Origin: Blasia pusilla
Lineage: Eukaryota; Marchantiophyta; Marchantiopsida; Blasiales
Direction: 5' to 3'
Assembly: GCA_050084515.1 (NCBI GenBank)
Contig: CM114275.1
Span: forward strand, 21,142,001-21,206,000
Length of the DNA stretch: 64,000 nt
Shown here piece by piece: positions 24,201 to 34,190 of this stretch. Within the stretch, counting starts at the first letter, position 1. Each line of letters begins with the position of its first letter. Made by a program: the position numbers and the translations under genes. Under the pieces are notes generated by a model that was given only the letters and a program-made list of their open reading frames with translations, searched no databases and had not been told where the DNA came from.

Positions 24201-26695
24201 GAGAACATGAATTTTGAGGTCCAAAACCAGGTAGCAACGGTATTGGTACATCTCTCTGTAGATGAACAAAATAAGAGGAAGATAGCAAAGTCCCTTGGAC
24301 TTTACCAAATCACCAAAACCAGGTAGCAACGGTATTAGTACATCTCTCTGTAGATGAACAAAATAAGAGGAAGATAGCAAAGTCCCTTGGACTTTACCAA
24401 AAGCACCGGAAACTTAGCTATCGTCCTCAATTTGTTCATCTAACAGGAGAATTTTCCCAAAACCACTTGTTGCCTGAATTTAGACTCCAAGTTTGCTATC
24501 TTGGGAAAGTAACGAAACCAATTCTGTGACAGCAAATAATTGTCTCTGGTGCACACAATCCAACTCCTCCAAATGAATGGATTCTCTTATCAATTCTCGC
24601 CTCGTGAACCACATGAGTTACCAATGTGAATAGACAGTAATCACATGGATGTTAAATCTATGGGATTACTGTACCGTCCCCAAGACATGGATGAAACATA
24701 CATGTGATTATTGTCTATGGGACAGTTTTGTAATCAGTACAAACTACCTCTCCAAAGAAGGTTAGTGTATGTATATCAGGACACTATACATGCTTAGTCC
24801 ACATTGATGTTCAACATTTGGAGCGCACCTTCCTCCATTACTAGCACAACTGATCATTCGCAGATCATACAAACATATACAACTACTTGAGATCCTGAAA
24901 CTCGTGACTTCAGATGGAATTTTCTGATCATGCAATGAATGCCAGGAATACCTCTTCATCAATGAAATACGAGGGAAATGAGAAAGGAAGAGCACTTTCA
25001 TCAGTCGAAGCTGCATCCCTGCATTTAGTAGAAAATCAATCCTCGAGCAAATAGAACACATATAAGGAAATCTCCCAGACAAAACCAAACCTAGGCAGTA
25101 ACTAAGAAATTGTGCAATGTAAAGATTTGGATGACGCAGGTAATAATAAGATAAGTGTAGTCCTAGAGGATCAATTGGCCACCCACATGGAATGGTCATA
25201 TGCACACATGCTTCATTCATCCAAAAGCTACATAGATAAGTTACAATGGGTGCAACTCTACAACTGCACATCCAATGAGTCACTGATAAGTTGGGAACTA
25301 TAAAACTCTCCAGTACATAATCAGGTTTTCAAATGTCTTCTTTGCACCTTTTAACAAGTTCGAAAGAACTTTGTTGGGAATCTCCCCAACTGTTAGGAAC
25401 ACTGAAAGAAACCTGCATGTTCCAAAAACAGCTATCAGTGTCCAGAGACTGGTCCAACAGAAACATCCAATATTGCTCAAGTATATCCACCATAGGCAAG
25501 AACTATGTACACAAACAAAACCCACTTGAAGTACTACTTTCAAAATCTAAGAAGAAGTTCAGCCATTTCCAAACTTGGATGACATACATGACAGTTGGAA
25601 ATAATTGAAGACATAACTAACCGGGAGACATGTGATGAAGCGAAAGCGAGCTTTACACAGAGGGCATAAATTTGTAACAGTGGACCAGTCATTAATGCAG
25701 GTAAAGCAAAATCTGCAAAAATGCAACGTAACTTCATTACTGCTCCTTCCATGTACAAGTGGACCTTGAGAGTAATACCTTTACAAATCAGCTTTCAAGC
25801 AAATACTTAAGGCTAACTTCCTCAAAGAAGACTTTTCCACAACAGGAAAAATTGGCAAGCAACCCTGTCAAGAAGCTTTCCAAGATCGTTGCATTTAGTT
25901 TATATAATCCCTGCATGCATCAATGGTGGCAGGCTAACTGCACAATAGCCACAATCTATAACAGGTTCCAATCAATCTGAAGCAGACACTAAGTCCGGAA
26001 TAACCTCCAGCCTTTAAGCAATCAAGGATACAGTCCGGAATAACCTCCAGCCTTTAAGCAATCAAGGATACAGTCCAACAGCAGAGTGACACATGCATTG
26101 GAACAAGTGGCTGAACATTGTTTCCAATTTCCAGCGCCATAGGCTCCCCATTGTGGGGAGCCTATGACATATTCAAAACAATATTGGACTTTATCCTTCA
26201 CCCAGATCTCCAAACAATCTTTTTTCTCTTCTAGGTGATGTTACTTAGGAAATGCCATTGCAATTACACAGTTAATTTTTGCATTGAAGCAAAATTCACT
26301 ACAGCACTATGTAGCCACTTAACAAACTACAAATGCAGATGGACTCGGGATAGATTTCAACGCACTTCTACAGATCAGCAATTATGTTACCCACGCCTAT
26401 GAGTCGACCATACCATAACACTATCGTGCCCCAAAACATATTGCCCATATGTATTCAAGACACATCCTTCGCTTTGCCCCTACATGTTGGGAGGGCCAAG
26501 GAAGGCAAAAGACTGATAACCAAAGAAACACATTATGTAGATCCAGAATACTCAAAATTAGGAAAAAAACTTTACATAGCAGCCATTCATAACTTACAAA
26601 TGTGTGCAGCAGTCCAGCACCCCTCTACTGTGTACTACATCCGTGCAAATTCCACATGTATCATTCTCAGCTCCACCATCCTGTGGCGGTGGGTC
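18215..26695 (-). CDS. RING and PHD zinc-finger protein (At4g10930-like), 5' end incomplete
   Basis: Eleven coding exons, minus strand, joined in frame by GT-AG introns: 26598-26695, 25622-25712, 25348-25412, 24952-25018, 23958-24073, 23555-23611, 22571-23380, 20752-22417, 20415-20489, 18891-20099 and 18215-18430 (stop TGA at 18215-18217). They encode 1,489 residues. A RING-HC finger (C14, C17, C30, H32, C35, C38, C49, C52 of the resolved part) is split by an intron between H32 and F34. A PHD finger follows at about 111-166 (CLEGDGC, CDLC, HAEC, CPRC). Then come disordered acidic and Ser-rich segments with four WSP repeats, a conserved basic block (KLYAGGTGRWRWDRDWD), LPVEMRPLLPHNRRSKVP, and a C-terminal domain with VYVNLC and GVITSEQFSWAV. 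I recall this architecture from the plant family of Arabidopsis At4g10930. RING suggests ubiquitin ligation and PHD suggests histone reading; both are inferences. The first coding exon, probably only a few residues, was not found. Confidence 0.88.
22920..23122 (-). repeat. Protein-coding repeat WSP(I/T)REP, four copies
   Basis: Inside the 810-bp exon of the RING/PHD gene the translation contains GEIWSPIREP, GVMWSPIREP, AELWSPTRES and SSWSPSIEP at 19-20-residue spacing, with N-L/x-Q between some copies. The Ser-Pro core is a possible target for proline-directed kinases. Copies differ at the DNA level, so the motif looks maintained rather than freshly duplicated. Confidence 0.75.
24221..24401. 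repeat. 92-bp tandem duplication in an intron
   Basis: CCAAAACCAGGTAGCAACGG starts at 24221 and again at 24313. The two copies are nearly identical (one G/A difference noticed), so the duplication is recent. It lies in the intron between the exons at 24952-25018 and 23958-24073 of the RING/PHD gene. Confidence 0.92.
25992..26075. repeat. 40-bp exact tandem duplication in an intron
   Basis: AGTCCGGAATAACCTCCAGC... starts at 25992 and again at 26032, identical over 40 bases, followed by a third partial AGTCC. It lies in the intron between the two exons that encode the RING finger. Confidence 0.93.
26138..26166. repeat. Perfect inverted repeat, 13-bp stem, 3-base loop
   Basis: CATAGGCTCCCCA, TTG, TGGGGAGCCTATG. 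Located in the RING-splitting intron, 60 bases from the 40-bp tandem duplication. Confidence 0.9.
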
Positions 26696-27721
26696 CTGTT
26701 ACATTTGACATTGAGACCAGATCCACTTGTTTAGACTACACACGTAAGACCTAACAGGAATACATAAGCCCACTGATGCTCAGAGTTCCTCGGCAAGACG
26801 GCTCAATACGAGGGATTGAAATTGACCTGAGAAGATGACTCATAACAAATCCGAAATCACAAAAACCATACGCATATGTACGCAGCTAAAGCATCCCTGT
26901 CGAAGGCATGGTCAAGTTGACTTGCCTTTGAGACAGGGAATGACTTCCTACAATGTTTAGCAAATGGAGGATTTTCCGCGAAGTCACTCGTGCGATGTAG
27001 AGAATACCCTAAAAGCAACTTTGCAGGGTAACCCCGCAATCCTCTTCATTGAAGAACAAGACGATAAATTTCCAAATTCAGTGAGTATAGCCCTACTCCG
27101 GACTGGTTCCCACTGTCTGATTATTTGCAAGAAGCTTACGAGATATTTGGTGGCCGGCATGTTTGTGGATTGAACGCCTTTCACCTCGTCAGCTCCACAG
27201 AATTTGCTTGCAGAAGCCAGGCGTTTATCTTCCGACACCACTGCCATCTTCGTAATGCTAGGTGCAGATGTCGGCGCTATCGTTACCTCACGAAAGCCCT
27301 CTGCGCGGCGAGAAGTAAATCTCAACAAGCACCACAAGGAAAGCCACGATCAAGACCAGGGTGTCCCTTCTCGTAGCAAATCAGACTCGACCTCATTAAA
27401 CTCACGAATCCACCTCATACTTCTCGGGAACTAAATACTCCTACACAAGTGCCACTCACAATCCCTTCACAGAGTTCCCTCTTGCGGAACACTAAACTCT
27501 GTCAACGACTCAACTCAGGCCGCCAACTCGCATTTCAATTACCGTCGTGACTCCTTCCACTCATGTCCGACTAACTGGACAATCCCATCGCGCACACTGA
27601 CGAACACTGTCGTCTTCTTCACCATCCCCAACCGGAGAAAGGACTATCCTAAGTCGCGCACGGCCTCCAAAACTGCCTAACTCTAATGAGAACCCATCTT
27701 GCTCCACCGCAAAATCCCCAT

Positions 27722-28322
27722 CGTTTAGCATCCTTCTGTAAACCTAGAAGTCGACAATTTACTCCCCATTCAAACAACTCCCGCATCTAGCCTCTTTGAC
27801 CGGAGCGAGGACCGAAGACCAGGTCCTGTCCAAACTCGGAGATCCTTTGAAAGCACCTTGATCTAATGCAAACCCTCCACCGTTTAGCGTCCTAAGAACC
27901 TACAAGTCGACAATTTCATCCGCATTCAAACAATTCTCGCATCTAGCCTTTTCGGCGAGAGCGAGGGCCGATAACCGGCTTTCGCCCACACTTGCAGATC
28001 GCTTGAAAGCACCGTGCTCTGATGCTAAACTCCCATCGCTTAGCGTTCTGGGAGCCTACAAGTCCACAATTTGACCTGAATTCAAAATGCTCCAGCATGT
28101 AGCCTATCTGGCGCCAGAGACGGCCAAGCACCGGATTACAGACCGCTTGAAAGCGACTGGCTCGAATGAAAAACCCTGTCGTTTGGCGACTTTCTGTAAA
28201 CCATCAAGCCGACAATTCAATCCGCATCCACGCTACTCCAGCCTCTAGCATCTTTTCAGATGTACCAGCTGCAACACACGTTGGCAGATCGCTCCGCAGG
28301 AACGGTGAGCATTCCCATCCGA
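27722..28322. repeat. Diverged ~143-159-bp tandem repeat, four copies
   Basis: Units begin with CGTTTAGC or close variants at 27722, 27881, 28037 and 28180. Shared landmarks in order are: CGTTTAGCNTCC, CTACAAGTCGACAATTT, CATTCAAACAA or like, GCATCTAGCCT, a GGCGAGAGCGAGG-type block, and CGCTTGAAAGCACC followed by TCTAATG. A partial unit may precede 27722 (AACCCATCTTGCTCCACCGC). Divergence is high, so the array is old. It lies 1.0-1.6 kb upstream of the first resolved exon of the RING/PHD gene and may be its promoter or leader. Confidence 0.82.
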
Positions 28323-28698
28323 TCTTGGACCCATTTTTCCCACTGAAAATTTCTCCCCGCTTCTGCCTTTGACACGTTTAAGATCTGCGCGTCCCGTTTC
28401 TTCGAGGTTTCGAGTGCTGATTGTCAGAAGCAGCAGGTCATTTTATCAGCCCGGAGGCATCTGCTTCCGTATTCCACGCTAAAAGGGCGCTAAAGATGGC
28501 TGGATACGGTTTCTGTTTCCCGGGAGGCCCACATCAAAAGGGTTTGTGTATGTCCTAAATATGAATCAAATCCTTTTATGGCTCCGGATTGAGGTTCTAT
28601 GTAACGCTCCAACCCACCCTTAATCCCTCTATGATTGCCCTCTATTTCGCCTGGGTTTCGTTCAAGCAACGCACATATCCGCCTTGTATCCATATATA

Positions 28699-29119
28699 CT
28701 AGTAAAGTGCTTGTGCAATGCTCGGAAAGAAAAAGTGTTTAAGAGACCGTGGATAGTCCGTGAAGAGAAGAAATTAATGATAATGCACATAAATTTGAAT
28801 TTTTTGTTGTTGCCCATAGCATGTGGAAAAAAAAAATTTGCCCAGTTGTCATGTGTCAAGCAGAGAAGTGTTTGCAAATCAATAAGGCACTCTCCCATAA
28901 TAATATAAAAAAGGTGTCTGTGCGATGCACGAGAAATAAAAAAGTGTTTGAAGAGTTAGTGCATAGCTCGTGAAGGGAAGAGATTAATGATGTTCAATAT
29001 AAATTCAAAAAGATTTTGTTGCCCGTATTATGTGAAACATTTTCTTGCTGCACAATTGCCACGTGTCAAGCATAGGGGTATTTACAAATCAAGAAGACAC
29101 TCTCTCATAATAATATAGA
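28699..29119 (-). mobile_element. Two non-autonomous Helitrons, head to tail
   Basis: Read on the minus strand, the unit starts A|TCTATATTATTATGAGAGAG at 29119 and the second copy begins near 28911 with TTATATTATTATGGGAGAG; the tandem ends ...ACTTTACTAG|T at 28699. Start in TC, end in CTAG, insertion between A and T, and a CTCGTGCATCGCAC-type foldback near the 3' end are the hallmarks of Helitrons. Units are about 210 bases and carry no gene. The inner junction has lost its CTAG. Confidence 0.75.
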
Positions 29120-29247
29120 TTCCCCACGTGCAAAAAGTAATTCTCTAAGAGGAATGGGCAAGAAATTCTTTTCTAAAAGGCTAAAAAACTTTCCTTCTCT
29201 TCACAACTTTGTTTACCTTTGGGTTAGTCAATTGCTCCCTTAAAATA

Positions 29248-29423
29248 TCTATATTATTATTGGAGAATGCCTTCTTCATTTGGAAACACCTGGTTGTTTG
29301 ACATGAGGCATCCAGGCCGCAAGAAAATGTTTCTCATATTACGAGCAAGAAGAAAAAAAATTGACTTTGTATGCAGCATCATTAGTCCCTTCACTTCCGT
29401 GCATCGCATGGACTATACACTAG
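29248..29423 (+). mobile_element. Non-autonomous Helitron, 176 bp
   Basis: Starts A|TCTATATTATTATTGGAG and ends with the foldback CCGTGCATCGCATGG followed by ACTATACACTAG|T. The left part matches the reverse complement of the units at 28.7-29.1 kb, so it is the same family in opposite orientation. No coding capacity. Confidence 0.78.
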
Positions 29424-30239
29424 TAGATAACAAGATTCCAACTACTTGAGTCGTGCTTTCCTATGACGCAAACCACCATCTAGTCTCGTCAACTTCTTTG
29501 ATCATCGATTGACATATTGTAACCATCCGAGACAATAAGGGGAGTCAATGAGACTTGGATGCGTATGGGATTGGGTCCATAGCGCCCGCAAAATTTCTAG
29601 GTTCCACACAAAAGAAAAAAAAAGGTTTTACACATAGATTTTTCCTAAAGCCTCTAGAAAACATATTCATATCCTGCGATGCAAGATATATAAATTACAC
29701 TTTTGTAATGTTTAGCATGTTACATGTACTAAAAAAATGAGTACTCTATCACTCGTTTAGAAATAAGGAGTTACTTGGATTCTTCTTTAAGTTAAGTGCT
29801 CACTTACCTTTCCCACAAAGGAGGCTCATGCTTTAATAGTATAGATGGGTCACGCAAATTATTAGCTCATGTTTTTTCCTTGTAAAGGTGTTAATATTTC
29901 AAACACACGACTTACATTTGTCTTCCATGACATTAGCTCGTTGGATAGTTTTCTTTGTAGGCATCCGTGTGTTCCATCAACCCCTATGCGTACACCAGAG
30001 ATTTAGTCGTGAGAAAGGAATTATCTCTTTTCTCGACATTGAATAAGTTCTCTACAATCTCAAGAGGTTTCACAATGCTCTAGAAGCATATATCTTGGGC
30101 TAATAGTAGTAACGACCAATAACTTTTGTTTATTTTTCACTCAACGATGAGATTCTCTGGTTGGGTTTTCATGCTTTTGTGGGAAATTACCAACATGTGG
30201 TGGATCCCCCATGTTGTCTAAATTATCTAGGTTCCAACT
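29424..30239. other. No gene seen
   Basis: Short frames only; nothing recognised. The right part adjoins the 3' side of the copia remnant and may include its decayed LTR. Confidence 0.4.
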
Positions 30240-32140
30240 TATGCTCTTTTGAATAAGGCATAAGTCTTCAAGTAATCTCATCATCGAGATGGCTATCGAT
30301 TTTTTTGCTTAATGCTATACATTCAACTTCGCGTATCAACAAGGCAATATATTTTTTTTTCTTGCTTGCCCAATTCATTGCTCCTCCATTCAATAGTAAA
30401 TGATATCATATGGATAACTTTCTTAAATCGATTTCTCATCCCTAATTAGTATTCGTAAAACCATATAAAGGTAGGATCTTTTATTGTTGTTGGTAGCAAG
30501 GAGACTTATCGAAAGTGCCTTTGACATGCCTAAAGATCCTTTTTCTCACGACGACCCAATGGATAGGACCAAGGTTAGAAATAGATCGAGATACTTATTC
30601 TAATGTTAGAAGGTTCCATACCATTGCTCATAGTAAAGTTATCACCACACTTTGACTTGGGATTCTATCCATCATGTTCTTCTCCTCCATTGGGGTAGGA
30701 TAATCTCTTATAGTGAATTTAGTTTTGAGTTAGATGGGTGTACCAAGTGGCTTATAATCCATCATGTTGAATTAATTGAGATGTTTTAATAACTATCTTT
30801 GTTGAGGAACCTTAATTCATCCCTCTTCATGATTCCTTCAGGTTTCCATACCAAAAGTTTGATGAACTTCTTCCCCTATATATACTTCAAACCCTCTGGC
30901 TATTGCATGTACATCTCTTCCTCAAGCTCTCCATGCAAGAACACAGTTGTGACATCAAGGTGCTCCAACTCTAGGTGATGTAGAGCTACCATGCCTAGAA
31001 ATACACGAATGGATGCAATCTTTACCATTGTTGAGAAAATCTCATTGAAGTCAATACTTTCTATTTGGGCACAAGTCTCGCCTTGTATCTATCTCCACCA
31101 ATCTCAAGCAGTCCTTCCTTGCACTTGAACTCATCTGGATCCAATTTCCTTCTTGTCCTTAGGCAACCCCACTAAGTCCCAAGTGTGATAGTATTGAAGA
31201 GACTCCATCTCTTCCTCCATGGCAAGCATCCACTGCAACCGGTCTTGAACCTCCGATGCCTCTTTGTAACGTGGAGGCTCACCATTCTCTGTAAGAAGGC
31301 CAAAGGCAACTATATCTGAACTCAAAAACCCAAACGTTTGGGGGTCCCTGTTAGGTCTGTCTCACTTGCAAAGCTATGGGGCACTCTAAAGTGCATTAGG
31401 ACTCTTAGGCTCTGATTTTGATACGATCCTATCAGTAATGTCTACCTCCACCTCTATAGCCTCAGACATCATACTCTCATCTCTTACCACTTTAAATATG
31501 AATCTCAAAGGATGTGTCAAGATGAGAAGTATTCACAATAGTAGTCTCATCAAAGGACACATCTCTCCTCAAAACTATCTTGCATGTACTAGGGTCCCAC
31601 AATCTACACCCTTTCACTCCCTTCTGATATCCTAGAAAGGTGCACTTTCTAGCCTTTGGGGTCTAACTTAGACCTCTTATCTTCTTAAACATGAACATAT
31701 GCGGGGCATCCAAACACTCTAAGTAAAGAGTAATTTGCGAGAGTACCATGCCACAACTCTATTATGAAGACTTCTCATCCTATGAGAAGTATTCATAATT
31801 TTACATCCAATAGCAGAAGTAGGAGATAGATTTATCAGATAACAACTAGTATTTAAAAAAATTATTCTCGTATTGCTCAACATACTGTGTGCTCTCTCCA
31901 ATAGTGTTCGATTCATCCACTTTGCTACTCCATTTTGTTGAGATGTACCAAGAGTGATGAAATGGCGGCTGATGCCTTCCTCCTTGTAAAATTGTTCAAA
32001 TTGCTTAGATTGATACTCTCCACCATTATCAAACCGTATGCACTTGATCTTTTGGCCAGTTTGCTTCTCTACCATTGTCTTCCATTTTGTGCATATAGAG
32101 AATACCCCTTATTTTTGGGTCAATTGGATTGAATAATTGA
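30240..32140 (-). pseudogene. Dead Ty1/copia polyprotein (integrase, reverse transcriptase)
   Basis: Reading leftward: an integrase core with IKCIRFDNGGEYQS, then QNGVAKWMNRTLLERA (31719-32075). Next the start of the reverse transcriptase, PRYKEASEVQ...MEEEMESLQYYHTWDL (31131-31325), then GGDRYKARLV, IRVFLGMVALHHLELEHLDV and FLHGELEEEMYMQ with a stop before PEG (about 30880-31110). After that come a YKPLGTPI-type block and weak RNase H remnants. Order integrase before reverse transcriptase is diagnostic of Ty1/copia. Stops and frame changes show it is inactive. I saw no clear gag, protease or long terminal repeats. Confidence 0.85.
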
Positions 32141-32377
32141 GGTTTTGATAGAGGGTACGCAATGGAGTGTTCCTTTGCAGGTCGATTGAATTGAAGCCCT
32201 ACGGCTTAGAGAATAGGTTGGCTGCAAGAAGCATTGAAGCACTTAGGCGTGCAAAGTTGGCAAACATCGACGTATTCATTGGTGGGCCGACGGGTTTGAA
32301 AAGAACTGAGGTTTAGAGAATAGGTAGGCATGAGGCAAAGGATCCAAAGGTAGCAAACGGAAGGGATTGAAGTAGTG

Positions 32378-32540
32378 ATGGGGATAAACAAATGGTATGT
32401 GTTGTTGACCATAGTGGTTGTGATTCTCGTCAGAGTGAGTAGTGAGGGCAAAGATCAGCTCAACTGCGAGGACTTGGGCATCACAGGCCTCGCTCTTTGC
32501 TCTAATTGTGACTCCCTCAACGAGTATGTCATAGATCAAG
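32378..32540 (+). CDS. Isolated first exon of a Sep15 (selenoprotein F)-like ER protein
   Basis: ATG at 32378 opens MGINKWYVLLTIVVVILVRV, a short basic start and a hydrophobic signal peptide, followed by NCEDLGITGLALCSNCDSL and NEYVIDQ. The frame then reaches a clean donor, CAAG|GTATTT, at 32541. The Cys-rich segment matches my knowledge of the N-terminal domain of the 15-kDa selenoprotein family, whose members bind UDP-glucose:glycoprotein glucosyltransferase in the ER and have a thioredoxin-like C-terminal domain. I searched the plus strand to the start of THO2 for the expected CC-rich motif and the thioredoxin-like exons and found none. So this is either a gene fragment or a gene broken by transposons. 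It stands about 240 bp from the dead copia element. Confidence 0.65.
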
Positions 32541-32790
32541 GTATTTTAACTTATAGTAGCTGCTTATCTGGGTTATTGGGGGGAGTTGAAAGGATACATA
32601 GAAGAATTCTCTTCAACCCAACTCATCTCATGTAGATCATTCAATATCTAGTTCGGACTCGTGTGTGTTTATATTGCCAAATTGTATAGCATTTAGTGAC
32701 TAAATTTAACTCTTCAAATTGATGGAGCTTCTCGTGGTCAAATGTTCACCTTGTGCACGATTGACTCGAAAATGAAGAGTTTTCTGGGCA

Positions 32791-34190
32791 CACCCCTTCA
32801 TCATAAGAACCAGCAGAAAATTATGTGAGGAAATTCTATTGAAATTGGCTTACCAATTGCGACTGCTTAAGAAACGCAATCTCTTAATGACTAAACATAT
32901 CCCATGAGAAAATTGAATTATTGGGCATGCAACAAAACAACTCCTATACTTGATATAACAAAGCAAAAGATCAGATCCTCCTGAACTTCAGATTCTTTCC
33001 AAAGCTTCAAAAGAATTATAGAGAAAACCTGTTGCATATGGAGTTTGTGAATCCCGACAAGGCCAAGACGTCGTTATCCTTGATTCTGTCAAGATTTTGG
33101 AGCACACACCACAAAGTCACCCAAGCAGCTATTGTGAATATCATGACCACGTACCTTGGAATGTCTAGCTTGTGAGAAATGTCTTGCCATGATCAAACGT
33201 CATAATGTATATTTTTACAATGGAATCTAGTCACTGTGGATATTCAGAAACTTAGATGTGGCTCGAATAACTTTGACGGAGCCATCTCTGCACATGGGCA
33301 TTTGGCGGTTGTGATGTTCTCGGTCTGTAAAGTGAAACCCATCTGAGGGAGTAAAAATAGTGGATGAAATGTAGCTTATAAGCTCTATGAAACCTCAAAC
33401 GCAGTCGTGACTTCCATGCTTCAATTTCTTGCAATTGCCATGATGCTTGGCCTCAAATGACACAATATGTCAATTGAACAAGCGAGTGCTTGGATCTTCC
33501 AATAGCTTAAGTTCCTATTGCTCTAATGTGAGCAAGATGTGAATGAGGTCAGGAGGTACTTTCCGAAAATGGATGCTTACAATCTTTATATGGCCTCCTA
33601 CTCTTAGTTCTCGAACTACACCAAACAAGCAAGCAAATAAGTCGTTATTTTGTTAATGCCATATGAATCCGCGATAACGTTCCTACAACTCTATAGATAC
33701 AAAGACGAGTTCAACATATGGCTTGAAGGTTTAAGTGATGGATCAATGGGAGCTTCTAAGGTGAAGAAATTAAGATGTCAATTACTCACAATGCAAGCGC
33801 GCATTCACTTTGATCAGAGCTATTTGATACAACGCAAACATCGATCATTATCCCCTTCACAATTAGAACCAATATAAAATTATATGAGGAACTTCTCTTG
33901 AAACTGGTTTACCAATTGCTACTGCTTTGGAAATGCAATCTCTTGTTATCTCCTTTTTCAAATTGAATTATTGGGCATGTAGCAAAACAACTCCTGCACC
34001 TCATCTAACAAAGCAAAAGGTCAGACCCTCCTGAATTTCAGACCTCGGAACATACCTTGGGCTTCTTGTGGCTGAAAATTAAAGGTAAATATTGAAGGCG
34101 TGCACACATGGTATTAGAGGTGATTCTTTCCATAGCTTCAAAAGAACTACAAAGAAAACCTGTTGCGTATGGGGTTCGTGGTGTTGTCTT
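32791..34190. repeat. Direct duplication of a ~265-bp segment, copies 1,050 bp apart
   Basis: The segment at about 32791-33055 recurs at about 33850-34190. Shared landmarks are AATTGAATTATTGGGCATG (32911 and 33961), CAAAACAACTCC, AACAAAGCAAAAG and GAAAACCTGTTGC. The second copy has an insertion of about 85 bases before the last landmark. No coding content is recognised; it follows the orphan Sep15 exon. Confidence 0.8.

Noticed and set aside
26821-26845. ATG AGT CAT CTT CTC AG|GTCAAT as first exon of the RING/PHD gene
   Set aside because: It ends in phase 2, but the acceptor at 26695 needs phase 0; the joined frame would be wrong.
27722-28322. CRISPR array
   Set aside because: The whole unit is repeated and diverged; there are no short identical repeats with unique spacers, and the genome is eukaryotic.
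32841-32880. Second exon of the Sep15-like gene (GAAATTGGCTTACC...)
   Set aside because: Superficial likeness to the expected E-L-V start only; the frame stops at once and the segment is part of the duplicated repeat.
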